From: Heyndrickxia camelliae
Lineage (GTDB): Bacteria > Bacillota > Bacilli > Bacillales > Bacillaceae_C
Reading direction: 5' to 3'
Length of the DNA: 64,000 nucleotides
Assembly (NCBI RefSeq): GCF_002844575.1
Contig: NZ_PIQO01000007.1
Coordinates: 117,885 to 181,884, forward strand
In this document: positions 54,655 through 63,252 of the stretch, piece after piece
How positions within the stretch are numbered: position 1 is the first letter of the stretch
Layout: each line of letters begins with the position of its first letter
Notes under the pieces: model-generated
Seen by the model: only the letters and a program-made list of their open reading frames with translations
Database searches by the model: none
Told to the model about the DNA's origin: nothing
Position numbers and translations under genes: made by a program

Positions 54655-55773
54655 ATGCAAAAAATTAAAAGAAGCATTGTGGTATTTGCAACTGCTGCAC
54701 TTTGTTTTTCCGCTACCGAAATAGGGGCAAATGCCCAGTCAAATACGGATAGCTTACATAATATGCAAAAGAATTTGCAAACCAATCAACAGGCTATTTC
54801 AGAAAAAGAAAAAGAACAGCAGGCAGTTAATGAAGAACTGAATAACGTAAAAAGTGAATGGGAATCACTTCAATCATTAATTCAGAAGAACAAAGAGGAA
54901 ATTTCAACTATAGAGGATAAAATCAAGTCTGTTAACAAGATTATTGAAGAAAAGAAAGAAGAAATCGTGCAGCTTGAAGACCAAGTATTAGCGCGAAAAG
55001 ACATTATAAAAAAGAGATTAGTTGCCTTTCAAAAAAGAGGCAGAATGAACTTTGTCCTAGATGCTTTGCTCAATGCAGAGAGCTTCGATGATCTCGTTAA
55101 CCGAATTAGTGCTATATCCACCCTACTTTCAGCTGATAGCGAAATACTAGATCAGCAGAAACAAGATCTTAAAAAAATCGAAAACGATAAAAAAGAAATC
55201 GCAAAAAAAGAAGAAGAATTAGTATCGGAACGTAAAAAATTGGCGGCTAGTCAAGAAAATCTTCAGACAAAACTAGCATCCAAACAAGAAATGATTACTG
55301 TTCTTCAAGAAAAATATAAACATATTAATCAAGATCTCTTACAGGCGAAAAAAACTAAATCAAGTATAGAATCACAGATTAATACTATTCAAGAAAATAT
55401 TCGCAAAGAGAGAGCAGCTGCAAAGGCAAGAGCCTTGGATGAACAGCGTACGATTGAATCCACTCCACAAGCACCAAGCGAAAATGGAACTGAAATTTAT
55501 ATGAATGCAACCGCGTATAGTTATCAGGATACGAAAGGTCACATCACCACATTAGGGTATGATATCCGAAAAAACCCTAATATGAAGTTAATTGCGGTTG
55601 ACCCAAAAGTCGTTCCATTAGGAAGCAAGGTATGGGTAGAAGGATATGGTATAGCTATCGCAGGTGATACCGGAGGCGCCATTCATGGACATCGAATTGA
55701 TATTCTAATGCCATCCCACAAGGCAGCTATTTCCTTTGGACGAAGAACAGTTAAGATAAAAATATTGAATTAA
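54655..55773 (+). CDS. CwlO-like coiled coil fused to a 3D domain
   Basis: A secreted 372-residue cell-wall protein. Residues 1-27 form a signal peptide (ANA-Q). Residues ~30-260 are two long coiled coils with the PcsB/CwlO signature VLDALLNAESFDDLVNRI, the region that in CwlO contacts FtsEX. The C-terminus (~282-372) is a 3D domain with conserved Asp residues (VDPKVVPLG, AGDTGGAI, RIDILMP). CwlO carries NlpC/P60 here instead, so this enzyme has the same regulatory arm but a different catalytic domain. Control by FtsEX is an inference. ATG with AGGGAGGTTACCCT upstream. A strong terminator follows. Confidence 0.88.
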   Translation: MQKIKRSIVVFATAALCFSATEIGANAQSNTDSLHNMQKNLQTNQQAISEKEKEQQAVNEELNNVKSEWESLQSLIQKNKEEISTIEDKIKSVNKIIEEKKEEIVQLEDQVLARKDIIKKRLVAFQKRGRMNFVLDALLNAESFDDLVNRISAISTLLSADSEILDQQKQDLKKIENDKKEIAKKEEELVSERKKLAASQENLQTKLASKQEMITVLQEKYKHINQDLLQAKKTKSSIESQINTIQENIRKERAAAKARALDEQRTIESTPQAPSENGTEIYMNATAYSYQDTKGHITTLGYDIRKNPNMKLIAVDPKVVPLGSKVWVEGYGIAIAGDTGGAIHGHRIDILMPSHKAAISFGRRTVKIKILN

Positions 55774-55785
55774 ATATATATGTTT

Positions 55786-55820
55786 GAACCGGTTTAGCCT
55801 ATTTAAGGTTAAACCGGTTC
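55786..55820 (+). terminator. Terminator of the coiled-coil 3D gene
   Basis: GAACCGGTTTA pairs with TAAACCGGTTC, followed by TTGTTTT. Confidence 0.9.
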
Positions 55821-55845
55821 TTGTTTTATACGCAGATTATCTTAA

Positions 55846-56409
55846 TCAAGATGATGAACTGCTATGATGATTCAATATAAAGGAACTTCTATATCTCTGT
55901 AAAAGCACTAGAAATATAATCTCCAATACGATAGAAATAATGGCAGACCCTAAGGTGATAACGATTGCCGTATTGTCCGAAACATTTAGTATAAATGGAA
56001 GGAAGAAAAGGGATAAGAAACTTCCTGCCAAGTATAGCTTAAGAAAATTTCTTGTTCCTACTTGTAATCGTGTGTTATGTGATGTTGTTTCTATTATTCC
56101 CATCAATATATATAACACAACTATCATGTGGAACAGTCCCATAATGGTAGAATAACTTAATGACCATATAGAAGGAGTTTCTTTTAACCAGTCATCTAGT
56201 TTAATAATATTCGGTATAGATAAAATTCCCAAAAGAATAGCCCATCTTTTTGCTTTAGAAAAATTGCTAGATTGTGCGTTTACTCTACTGAGACCTGCTG
56301 CAGCGATAAAGTAACCAACAGTATTTGGTGATATATTAATGACAAACAAGTAAAAGTTAATAAAAACAATGAGAAATCCCCAAAAAATCTTATTTAGCTC
56401 GCGCTCCAT
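55846..56409 (-). CDS. Hypothetical membrane protein
   Basis: A 187-residue membrane protein with about five hydrophobic segments (residues 9-24, 26-45, 55-70, 84-105, 120-175). I do not recognise the family. The gene starts inside the end of the upstream gene (20-base overlap), so they form a translationally coupled pair. The C-terminus is a Ser-rich tail. Confidence 0.7.
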   Translation of the reverse strand: MERELNKIFWGFLIVFINFYLFVINISPNTVGYFIAAAGLSRVNAQSSNFSKAKRWAILLGILSIPNIIKLDDWLKETPSIWSLSYSTIMGLFHMIVVLYILMGIIETTSHNTRLQVGTRNFLKLYLAGSFLSLFFLPFILNVSDNTAIVITLGSAIISIVLEIIFLVLLQRYRSSFILNHHSSSSS

Positions 56410-57316
56410 CGTTAACTTCTCTCCTTTGTTTTACAATCTCCTCTATCTCTTTGTAGGTAAAACTCGGGGAATAGTTAATTACTAGTGGAACGTTAAACTC
56501 TTTTCCATTCTTTGTTTTTCCTTTGAGATTTATGGCAAAGTGATAAAAGTGATATCCATTTTGATTATTACCAAAAGTAAATTGGTAGCTAGTGTTCAGA
56601 AGATCATCTTTTTGTAATTTAAGTGGAAACAGCTCTTTCTCCACCAAATGATCTTTTCCCTGCTTCCACTCGGATATCTTTTGGTCATCAGAATATCCCT
56701 TGGACATTTCATTATACATCGCTTGCAGGGATCCTTGATCTGTTATGATAGATAGTTGCAGTCCATCCCCTAATTGATGGTGAAAGGGAAATAGGAACGA
56801 TTGAATCGATAACGGTTCTTTTGCTTTTAGTAATTGCTCCCCCATGTGATCGGTGGAACTAGAGGAAGCTAAAAAGTCGATTGGAAATCTTGCTGAATCT
56901 TTCACTATGAAAATTTCCCCAATAGGATAAGTTACGACTCTTCCATTTGACAAATATGCTTTCACTTTGTCGAAATGAAAACTATTTTTTGATTTCTCCT
57001 TTATATCCATTTCATTTATTTTTATAGAAAAAGTTTTTAAACAATAGTTTCCATAGTTTTCACATCTTTCAGCCTCATGATTTAAGGGATAATGACCCAT
57101 GCCAGGTATTGTAATAGACTGGATATCGTTTTTCCCATTTTTGTTGGTTATATAATGAAGATCGAACATCATGTTTTCATTGGAATTTATCTCATAAAAA
57201 TGCTTAAGCATAATCGGTTGCGTGAGCTGTTTGGATTGATAATAGAGGTAATTACCAAGAAGGCTAATAATAACGATGGAGCAAATTATGATAAGCTGGA
57301 GTTTTTTTACGTGGAT
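56390..57316 (-). CDS. Hypothetical membrane-anchored protein, unusual start
   Basis: A protein of about 308 residues, not recognised. Read from the ATC at 57316, the N-terminus has Lys residues followed by a hydrophobic helix (LQLIIICSIVIISLLGNYLYY), a typical signal anchor, and then a soluble beta-rich domain. AAGGGAG lies nine bases before this ATC. The first ATG (57211) lacks a ribosome site and would lose the anchor. An alternative is a GTG at 57327 plus a one-base indel in the 7-A run. It overlaps the next gene by 20 bases. The extracytoplasmic domain has no motif I can name. Confidence 0.6.
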   Translation of the reverse strand: MHVKKLQLIIICSIVIISLLGNYLYYQSKQLTQPIMLKHFYEINSNENMMFDLHYITNKNGKNDIQSITIPGMGHYPLNHEAERCENYGNYCLKTFSIKINEMDIKEKSKNSFHFDKVKAYLSNGRVVTYPIGEIFIVKDSARFPIDFLASSSSTDHMGEQLLKAKEPLSIQSFLFPFHHQLGDGLQLSIITDQGSLQAMYNEMSKGYSDDQKISEWKQGKDHLVEKELFPLKLQKDDLLNTSYQFTFGNNQNGYHFYHFAINLKGKTKNGKEFNVPLVINYSPSFTYKEIEEIVKQRREVNDGARAK

Positions 57317-57416
57317 CTTTCCTCACTCCCTTCGGTTAAGTTGATTTATTTTATCATAATATTCATAAATTTTGTATAAATATTTCTTATTTTACAAACC
57401 CTACAAAAAAAGAGCT

Positions 57417-58097
57417 CTATATAAGGCTCCTTCCCTCTGCTATATCTACATAATAAAATCGTTCATCAGCTATTCTTTTCTCTCCCAGTGTATGTTCGAT
57501 AGGATAAGTAAAAATCGGTCCGTCGAACACAAATGTATGATACTCTCCATTTTCTCCACATATATCTGCGCTTCGCGGATATTCATCTATAAAATCTTGA
57601 TCTATCTCACGACCAACAAACATAGGATCTAATTGTTCGGAATCCACACATGTTACTCTTGTGCGAAAGCCTTCTGCAAAATACTCATTTATTATATCAA
57701 CCGGTTTTTCACCCCAGATAGGGAAAATAGGAGTTACCCCTGTTCCCTCCAGCATTTTTTCTCGATATTCTTTTACATCCTTTAGATGTATATCTCCGAA
57801 CATAATATAACGAATTCCTTCTTTTTTTATTTGCTCAACAGCCTCTCCCATCTTTTGTTGATATAGTTGATTGCTGCAGATACTAGGAATGCGTACTTTC
57901 CGCAACTTAACCCCCAGTGAATCCGCTTGTTTTTCAAGAAATTCCTCGCGAACACCATGCATAGATATCCGACTGTAATCATCTGTTACAGTGGTTAATA
58001 ATGAATCGATTTCCCATTTTCCCTCTTTGATTAAACGATTCATTGCCAAAGCACTATCCTTTCCTCCGCTAAAAGAAATTACAATTCTCTCTTTCAT
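57417..58097 (-). CDS. Dph6-like ATP-binding protein
   Basis: A 226-residue protein of the diphthine-ammonia ligase/MJ0570 family of PP-loop ATPases. The PP-loop SFSGGKDSALAM is at residues 8-19, and HGVREEF, GDIHLKD and GEYHTFVFDGP are conserved segments. In eukaryotes Dph6 makes diphthamide, but bacteria lack diphthamide, so the substrate here is unknown. It probably adenylates a carboxylate or amide. ATG with GAGGGGAATTC upstream-like sequence. It is monocistronic. Confidence 0.87.
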   Translation of the reverse strand: MKERIVISFSGGKDSALAMNRLIKEGKWEIDSLLTTVTDDYSRISMHGVREEFLEKQADSLGVKLRKVRIPSICSNQLYQQKMGEAVEQIKKEGIRYIMFGDIHLKDVKEYREKMLEGTGVTPIFPIWGEKPVDIINEYFAEGFRTRVTCVDSEQLDPMFVGREIDQDFIDEYPRSADICGENGEYHTFVFDGPIFTYPIEHTLGEKRIADERFYYVDIAEGRSLI

Positions 58098-58266
58098 TTA
58101 GAATTCCCCTTTTTCTATAATATACATTTACTTTAGCATATTTTTTTGCGCGGCACGGTTAATATAGAGTAGCAAAGCAAGCTTCTTTTTGTTTCGGTCC
58201 TTGAAAAGCATGATTTAGTTTAGGAATGGGTAATATAAAACTATTTATATGAAGGGGAAATGCGTA

Positions 58267-59085
58267 ATGAAATTAACACCAGAGCAGCGAATTGAACTGC
58301 ATGGATTTAATAATCTAACTAAATCGCTCAGCTTCAATATGTATGATATTTGCTATACAAAAACGAAAACCGAACGTGAAGCGTATATTACTTACATTGA
58401 TGAACAATATAATGCTGATCGGCTAACTAAAATATTAAGAGCCGTTTCCGATATTATTGGAGCACATGTTTTAAACATTGCCAAACAAGATTATGTACCT
58501 CAAGGTGCTAGTGTAACCATGCTAGTATCAGAGGGGCCGGTTGTGGAAGTACCCAAAGAATCTTTCAGTGAATCTCCTGGTCCATTACCTGATTCTGTAG
58601 TCATGCAGTTAGATAAAAGCCATATTACGGTTCACACTTATCCTGAATACCATCCAGACGAAGGAATCAGTACATTCCGCGCCGATATTGATGTGTCAAC
58701 ATGTGGAGAAATTTCTCCGCTAAAAGCCTTGAATCATCTTATTCATTCCTTTGATACGGATATTATGACAATTGATTACCGTGTTCGCGGTTTTACAAGA
58801 GATAAAACAGGGCATAAATTGTTTATTGACCATGAAATCAGCTCGATACAAAATTACATACCGGAAAATATTAAAAATTTATATGACATGATTGATGTCA
58901 ATGTCTATCAAGAACATATCTTTCATACAAAATGCAAGTTGAAGGATTTTGATTTGAATAATTATTTGTTTGGATATACAAAAGATAAGCTAAACAAGGA
59001 AGAAATAGAGCATATTACCGCTAAATTGCAAACAGAAATGGATGAAATTTTTTACGGGAAAAATTTGAATGATGGTTTTTATTAG
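58267..59085 (+). CDS. speD: S-adenosylmethionine decarboxylase, large bacterial type
   Basis: A 272-residue proenzyme that gives the aminopropyl donor for spermidine. The autocatalytic cleavage site is at Lys-Ser in [13 protein letters not shown] near residue 119-120, generating a pyruvoyl group. The long C-terminal part with DIDVSTCGE is typical of the E. coli-type enzyme (264 residues). The common Bacillus form is only ~125 residues. ATG at 58267 has GAAGGGG nine bases upstream. No speE is next to it. Confidence 0.92.
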   Translation: MKLTPEQRIELHGFNNLTKSLSFNMYDICYTKTKTEREAYITYIDEQYNADRLTKILRAVSDIIGAHVLNIAKQDYVPQGASVTMLVSEGPVVEVPKESFSESPGPLPDSVVMQLDKSHITVHTYPEYHPDEGISTFRADIDVSTCGEISPLKALNHLIHSFDTDIMTIDYRVRGFTRDKTGHKLFIDHEISSIQNYIPENIKNLYDMIDVNVYQEHIFHTKCKLKDFDLNNYLFGYTKDKLNKEEIEHITAKLQTEMDEIFYGKNLNDGFY

Positions 59086-59188
59086 TTACCTTGCTCACCC
59101 AAAATGCCATTACCTCAGCATACGTCCTTTACCAAAAATAATGACCTTCATAAAATGTAGTAATTCCATTTGAATGGAGGTGCGAATA

Positions 59189-59314
59189 ATGGGATTTTGC
59201 TGTAACAGAGGTTATGCATATGCCGCACCTGTGGGTTACGGAGGCAACATGTTCGTATTATTAGTTGTGTTATTTATCTTGTTAATTATCATAGGTGCAG
59301 CTTGGGTTTGCTAA
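59189..59314 (+). CDS. YjcZ-type sporulation micro-protein
   Basis: A 41-residue protein. A short Cys/Gly/Tyr head (GFCCNRGYAYA) is followed by one hydrophobic helix ([18 protein letters not shown]), the same architecture as the pair at 8205 and 8329. ATG with AATGGAGGTGCGAATA upstream (GGAGG at eight bases). Likely spore-associated; function unknown. A terminator follows. Confidence 0.82.
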   Translation: MGFCCNRGYAYAAPVGYGGNMFVLLVVLFILLIIIGAAWVC

Positions 59315-59336
59315 CAACACACACCCTTCTTTATTC

Positions 59337-59367
59337 AATGAGGCGTCATCTGTGACGCTTCATTTCC
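59337..59367 (+). terminator. Terminator of the YjcZ-type gene
   Basis: AATGAGGCGTCA pairs with TGACGCTTCATT (one G-T pair) and is followed by T-rich sequence. Confidence 0.75.
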
Positions 59368-59452
59368 TATTTATATAGAGTCTGAAACTTTATTAATCAT
59401 GCTTTGGCTAGTACAATGGCTTTATACAATTTATTCAGGCAGGTGTATTTTT

Positions 59453-60343
59453 TTGGACATAAAGCATTTACAATATTTTATCGAGGTGACGAAATATAAC
59501 AGTTTTTCGATTGCTGCAGAACATTTATTTATTACACAACCTACCATTAGTAAAATGATTAAGAATCTGGAGACAGAATTAGGGGTTTCCCTATTTGACC
59601 GCTCCCGGAAGCAATTAACCTTAACAGACGCAGGAAAAGTAATATTAGAACAGGCAAAATTAGTGGACAAGGCATTTCATAATTTAGAACTGGAATTAGA
59701 TAATCTTCTGGGTCTTAAAACTGGTAATATTCGAATAGGACTCCCCCCTATTATTGATGCACATTTTTTACTTAAATTTATTGGACTTTTTTCCGAGAAA
59801 TATCCAGGCATTTCCTTTCAATTAACAGAAGATGGCTCCAAAAAAGTCGAGGAGGATGTAGAAAATAATCTACTGGATGTAGGTATTGTCGTTCTTCCGA
59901 CGAACAATGATATTTTCAACTATTTTTCTTTTATGGAAGAAGATTTAAATCTCATCTTACATCCTTCCCATCCGCTTGCAGAGCGCGATCAGATTGATTT
60001 GGCAGAGCTTCAAAATGAATCCTTTATATTATTTAATAAAGAATTTGTTCTTCATGATCGTATAATTTCTGCCTGTCAAAGTGTAGGATTCGCTCCAAAG
60101 ATCATATCCAAAAGTTCTCAATGGTCCTTTATTGAGGAAATGGTATCTTGGAACTTAGGTGTTTCCCTTTTACCTGAGAGTCTATGCCATCACCTAGATG
60201 ATAAAAAAGTGAAATCCATCAAAGTGGTAAATCCAACAGTAAGCTGGAATCTAGGAATTATATGGGGCAAAAATCAATATCTTTCTTTTGCAGCTCGTGA
60301 GTGGCTATCATTTATAAAAGAAGAGCTGAAAAAGGGCTTATAG
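59453..60343 (+). CDS. LysR-family regulator (YwbI/CidR-like)
   Basis: A 296-residue LysR-type regulator. The N-terminal helix-turn-helix reads MDIKHLQYFIEVTKYNSF...AAEHLFITQPTISKMIKNLE, followed by the substrate-binding domain (residues ~90-295). The TTG at 59453 is chosen since AGGTG lies seven bases upstream and it gives the canonical N-terminus; the frame is open earlier. The HTH sequence resembles regulators of holin-like cid/ywb genes, but no such genes follow. Ligand unknown. Confidence 0.87.
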   Translation: MDIKHLQYFIEVTKYNSFSIAAEHLFITQPTISKMIKNLETELGVSLFDRSRKQLTLTDAGKVILEQAKLVDKAFHNLELELDNLLGLKTGNIRIGLPPIIDAHFLLKFIGLFSEKYPGISFQLTEDGSKKVEEDVENNLLDVGIVVLPTNNDIFNYFSFMEEDLNLILHPSHPLAERDQIDLAELQNESFILFNKEFVLHDRIISACQSVGFAPKIISKSSQWSFIEEMVSWNLGVSLLPESLCHHLDDKKVKSIKVVNPTVSWNLGIIWGKNQYLSFAAREWLSFIKEELKKGL

Positions 60344-60509
60344 GTTGTATGCCCTTTCATTATAGTTGCAAGCATTTACATAGACAAAAGCTATATTAAG
60401 TATAAAATATAACCATTTTACATACAGTTCGATGCGTCTTACACTTTAATAGTAGGCAAACTATCTGGTATTTCATCCTTGGACTTAAAATAAGAAAGGA
60501 TGTTATGTA

Positions 60510-61028
60510 ATGAACGCAAAAAAAGTAAGTGAAAGCCGTATCGTAAATACTGCACAAGTATTATCTTGTGATCTAAATAACTACAATACTTTATTTGGCG
60601 GAATTTTAATGAAAAAATTGGACGATGCCGCCACGTTATCTGCCCGCAGACACTCTAGAATTAGTGAATGTGTTACTGCATCAACAGATTCTATTGATTT
60701 TCTTTGCCCTATTCATCAAACAGACTCCGTATGTGTGGAGTCATTTGTTACTTATACAGGAAGAACATCTATGGAAATCTTCTGCAAAGTTATTGCTGAG
60801 GATATTATGACAGGCGAACGCCGAATTGCAGCAACTGCATTTCTAACCTTTGTTGCCTTAGATGAAAATAAAAAACCAGTACAAGTACCAGGTGTTATAC
60901 CAGAAACAGAAGAGGAAATTTTCTTATACAATACTGCAAAAGAACGCGCTGAAATGCGTAAACTAAGAAGACAAAAAAGTAAGGAATTAGCAGGCTACAT
61001 TAATATTAACAAACCATGGGATAACTAA
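60510..61028 (+). CDS. Acyl-CoA thioesterase (YkhA-like hotdog)
   Basis: A 172-residue hotdog-fold thioesterase of the YkhA/BFIT type. The conserved block NTLFGGILMKKLDDAA contains the catalytic helix, and TASTDSIDFLCPIH and YTGRTSMEI are family signatures. It hydrolyses acyl-CoA to free acid in the cytoplasm. ATG with AAAGGATG upstream. It is followed 16 bases later by a small gene on the same strand, so they are likely an operon. Confidence 0.9.
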   Translation: MNAKKVSESRIVNTAQVLSCDLNNYNTLFGGILMKKLDDAATLSARRHSRISECVTASTDSIDFLCPIHQTDSVCVESFVTYTGRTSMEIFCKVIAEDIMTGERRIAATAFLTFVALDENKKPVQVPGVIPETEEEIFLYNTAKERAEMRKLRRQKSKELAGYININKPWDN

Positions 61029-61044
61029 AAGGAGGATTGGAGTA

Positions 61045-61416
61045 ATGCTGACATTAACAAGTTTAGACGAGTTAAAAGAAGCGAAAAAGGCATTATCAGA
61101 GCTTCAGGTCAGATACCCTGCCCTCTATGAAAAGCTAGTTCATGTTGTTGGTTTTACTAGAGCATTGCAATTTAAATATCAGTATATGGGAAGTTTATTA
61201 ATGGATGAAGAAGCAAGCCGCTATACTCCATCATTTGTCCAAGGTTCTGTTCTACGATTATATAAAAAAGAACTACAAAACTTGAAAGATGATATTGATT
61301 TCCCTGTAATTAAGCGTATATTTTCAACGATGAAAAGCATCGGATACTCCCGAATCAGCTTATTAATTCTAGGGAAATCACCAGAAACTATTGTAGGAGC
61401 TCCTATTATTAAATAA
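61045..61416 (+). CDS. Hypothetical protein, operon partner of thioesterase
   Basis: A 123-residue soluble protein, mostly helical, with Lys/Leu-rich helices (LDELKEAKKALSELQ) and no signal peptide or membrane segment. I do not recognise it. It has AAAGGAGG nine bases before the ATG and starts 16 bases after the thioesterase gene. Function unknown. Confidence 0.72.
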   Translation: MLTLTSLDELKEAKKALSELQVRYPALYEKLVHVVGFTRALQFKYQYMGSLLMDEEASRYTPSFVQGSVLRLYKKELQNLKDDIDFPVIKRIFSTMKSIGYSRISLLILGKSPETIVGAPIIK

Positions 61417-61588
61417 ATCTCCTTTTACAAAAATTCTCCCACGTTATAGAAAAATTATAAAGGTTATAGCCTTTAACCACATCTCGAGTAGCAGAGAATA
61501 CACTGTAAAATTAAAGATAAGTGAATGTATAATCTTATTATGATTATAGTAACTAGTCTTTAATGTCACACATCATAATATTTTTGAG

Positions 61589-61622
61589 TACATCACTTTA
61601 TTTATAAGTGGTGTATTTTTTT
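61589..61622 (+). terminator. Orphan terminator
   Basis: TACATCACTT pairs with AAGTGGTGTA (one G-T pair), followed by a run of T. It lies 170 bases after the last intact gene on this strand. Confidence 0.65.
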
Positions 61623-61763
61623 ATAACAACCTTTATTATTACCTAATTTACTATTACAACAATATTGTAAAAATTGATGTTAATATTGGTTTATGTATAT
61701 TTATAGTAAGTCTATTATTATAATTGTTACTTACAAAAAACTAATAGTACTGAAAAAAGAAAA

Positions 61764-61796
61764 GAATCCTTAATCGCCACCAACGATTAAGGATTC
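61764..61796. repeat. Perfect 13-bp inverted repeat
   Basis: GAATCCTTAATCG and its complement are separated by CCACCAA. The minus side is followed by TTTTCTTTTTT, so it could terminate a minus-strand transcript, although no gene lies there. Confidence 0.6.
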
Positions 61797-61903
61797 CAAG
61801 TAACATTTCTGTAGGAAGGATGACGAAAGCCTTTCTTCCTCACTTTATATAATAATCTCGTCATTCATTGATAGTCAAGGAGGGACACATAAAAGTTAGA
61901 ATT

Positions 61904-62409
61904 AAACACTAGTAGGAATAAGTGTAGGAGAACATTTTATGGATGAGGAAACGGTTTTTGGTCCAGAATTAATTAAATCATATGAATTAGAATCACAGGT
62001 TGCTGTTTATCCTAGAATTATTTTAAGTGCAGAATGTATAAAGAATGTTAAACGTTTTGCTGATTATTATGGGGATCATAAAGAAGAATCTCCATTTTAT
62101 AGAATAGTTTTAGAGGATATGGATGGCGAATGTTTTGTTAATTATCTACATAAACTGATTGATATGTTTGAAGACGAGGTAGCAGCAAATGATTATACTT
62201 CTTTATTTCCATATCTTGAAAGTCATAAACAAATAATAGAAAAAGCATTGACGAAATATGAAAAAAATTATAAGTTGTTGAAAAAATATGCTTGGATAGC
62301 GAATTATCATAATTATTTTTGTGAGGACTTCGTTTTAAATGGAGGCAATAATTACAAAATTACTGCTCCTATTAAGATGTCATATCCAAGACGAATTTTT
62401 ACATCTTAA
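61904..62409 (+). pseudogene. C-terminal remnant of a larger protein
   Basis: An ATG at 61939 with AGGAG eight bases upstream opens a frame of 156 residues starting DEETVFGPELIKSYELESQVAVYPRI. I know this block (FGPAL-x-AYELES-x-A-x-YPRI) only from the C-terminal part of larger cytoplasmic proteins with a nucleotidyl-cyclase-like domain. In-frame codons upstream of the ATG (from 61907) read LVGISVGEHF, which continues the expected sequence, and then a TAA appears. I infer that the N-terminal part has been lost. The short product could still be made. The domain assignment is from memory and unverified. Confidence 0.55.
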
Positions 62410-62524
62410 TTAAATATAAATTAAACTTTTTTAATTATCCCAACAAATCGTATAGGACTTATTTTTGTGCACAATTGTAGTTTTAAAAAAAAGGTTGATC
62501 ATTTATAACAAAGTTCAATCACTT

Positions 62525-62552
62525 AAAATCCTGTTTTTACAGGATTTTTTTT
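62525..62552 (+). terminator. Terminator of the remnant gene
   Basis: AAAATCCTGT pairs with ACAGGATTTT and is followed by TTTTTAG. Confidence 0.82.
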
Positions 62553-62671
62553 AGTATAGGGACAGTTTAGTATAATAAGAAATGGTATAATTACCCTTAG
62601 TTGTGTGTTTTTGGGCCTATTTAGAGTAAATTGATTTAGGAAAAATGGACTATTAAAGAGAGGAATCTACT

Positions 62672-62728
62672 ATGAAACTTAACTCAAAATCTACCACATT
62701 TTTTGTGATTGGGAATAATTTATCATAA
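62672..62728 (+). CDS. Possible 18-residue leader or remnant
   Basis: ATG with AGAGAGG eight bases upstream, then 17 codons (KLNSKSTTFFVIGNNLS) and TAA. It is too short to name. It may be a decayed gene start or a translated leader for the toxin gene 57 bases downstream. Confidence 0.25.
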   Translation: MKLNSKSTTFFVIGNNLS

Positions 62729-62784
62729 CAGTTGAAATTTTTGGTATTTTGAGATATTTTTTGTAAATGGGAGGTGATTAAAAA

Positions 62785-63204
62785 ATGAAGTCTATAAAGG
62801 TTATTAAGATTATTACATCATTTGTTTTGTTGTTTGGTTTTCTAATTTCCATTTCAAAAGTATCCGCAGCCGAACAGAATTTGAGTGCGGAACCTATTGC
62901 AGAACCAAATTATACACCGCCTCAAAAAGAGGGTCCTGGTGGAGGAACTCCATCGGCTAACATGACAATTGCTAAATCTTTTAGTTCAGCAATGGGTGGA
63001 GGAATGAGAGCACCATCTAACGCATCAAAAGTTGCCTCAAGTTTACCAAAAACTTGGGATAAGGCGAACACATCTGTAGATCTTATAGTTGAGGGCAAAG
63101 TTAAGCAACGAAGATATTATGGAAGTGATAAAGCAGCCAAGCAAGATATAGATTATTTTCATCCTGACAACGGTACACATGTATTTCCACATAGACATAA
63201 TTAG
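62785..63204 (+). CDS. Secreted protein with polymorphic-toxin-like C-terminus
   Basis: A 139-residue exported protein. Residues 1-29 form a Sec signal peptide (cleavage after VSA). A flexible Pro/Gly/Ser linker covers ~30-80. The last ~50 residues (VDLIVEGKVKQRRYYGSDKAAKQDIDYFHPDNGTHVFPHRHN region) are like the C-terminal tips of large polymorphic toxins, where KQRRYY-x-D and D-x-DY-H...GTH-x-FPH-x-H recur. The three or four His residues could form a catalytic or metal site. GGGAGGTGAT lies just upstream of the ATG. An immunity-like gene follows 48 bases later. I infer a small secreted antibacterial effector made without the usual large delivery protein. The family match is from memory. Confidence 0.65.
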   Translation: MKSIKVIKIITSFVLLFGFLISISKVSAAEQNLSAEPIAEPNYTPPQKEGPGGGTPSANMTIAKSFSSAMGGGMRAPSNASKVASSLPKTWDKANTSVDLIVEGKVKQRRYYGSDKAAKQDIDYFHPDNGTHVFPHRHN

Positions 63205-63252
63205 GTTAGTGGGGTAAGAGATACCAAACCAATCCCTTATTAGGAGGTAAAT

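Larger units (their letters stand above)
61417..61938. other. Gene-free stretch with hairpins
   Basis: About 520 AT-rich bases at the left boundary of the accessory end region. A terminator hairpin lies at 61589-61622 and a perfect 13-base inverted repeat at 61764-61796. No intact gene is visible. The last ~35 bases before 61939 still read like protein in frame with the next gene. Confidence 0.5.
62410..62784. other. Gene-poor stretch before toxin gene
   Basis: About 375 bases containing a terminator (62525-62552) and an 18-codon frame at 62672-62728 (listed separately). The promoter of the secreted-protein gene should lie in the right half. Confidence 0.5.

Noticed and set aside
55940..56155. 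Plus-strand frames over the 55846 and 56390 genes
   Set aside because: They are antisense to better-supported overlapping genes.
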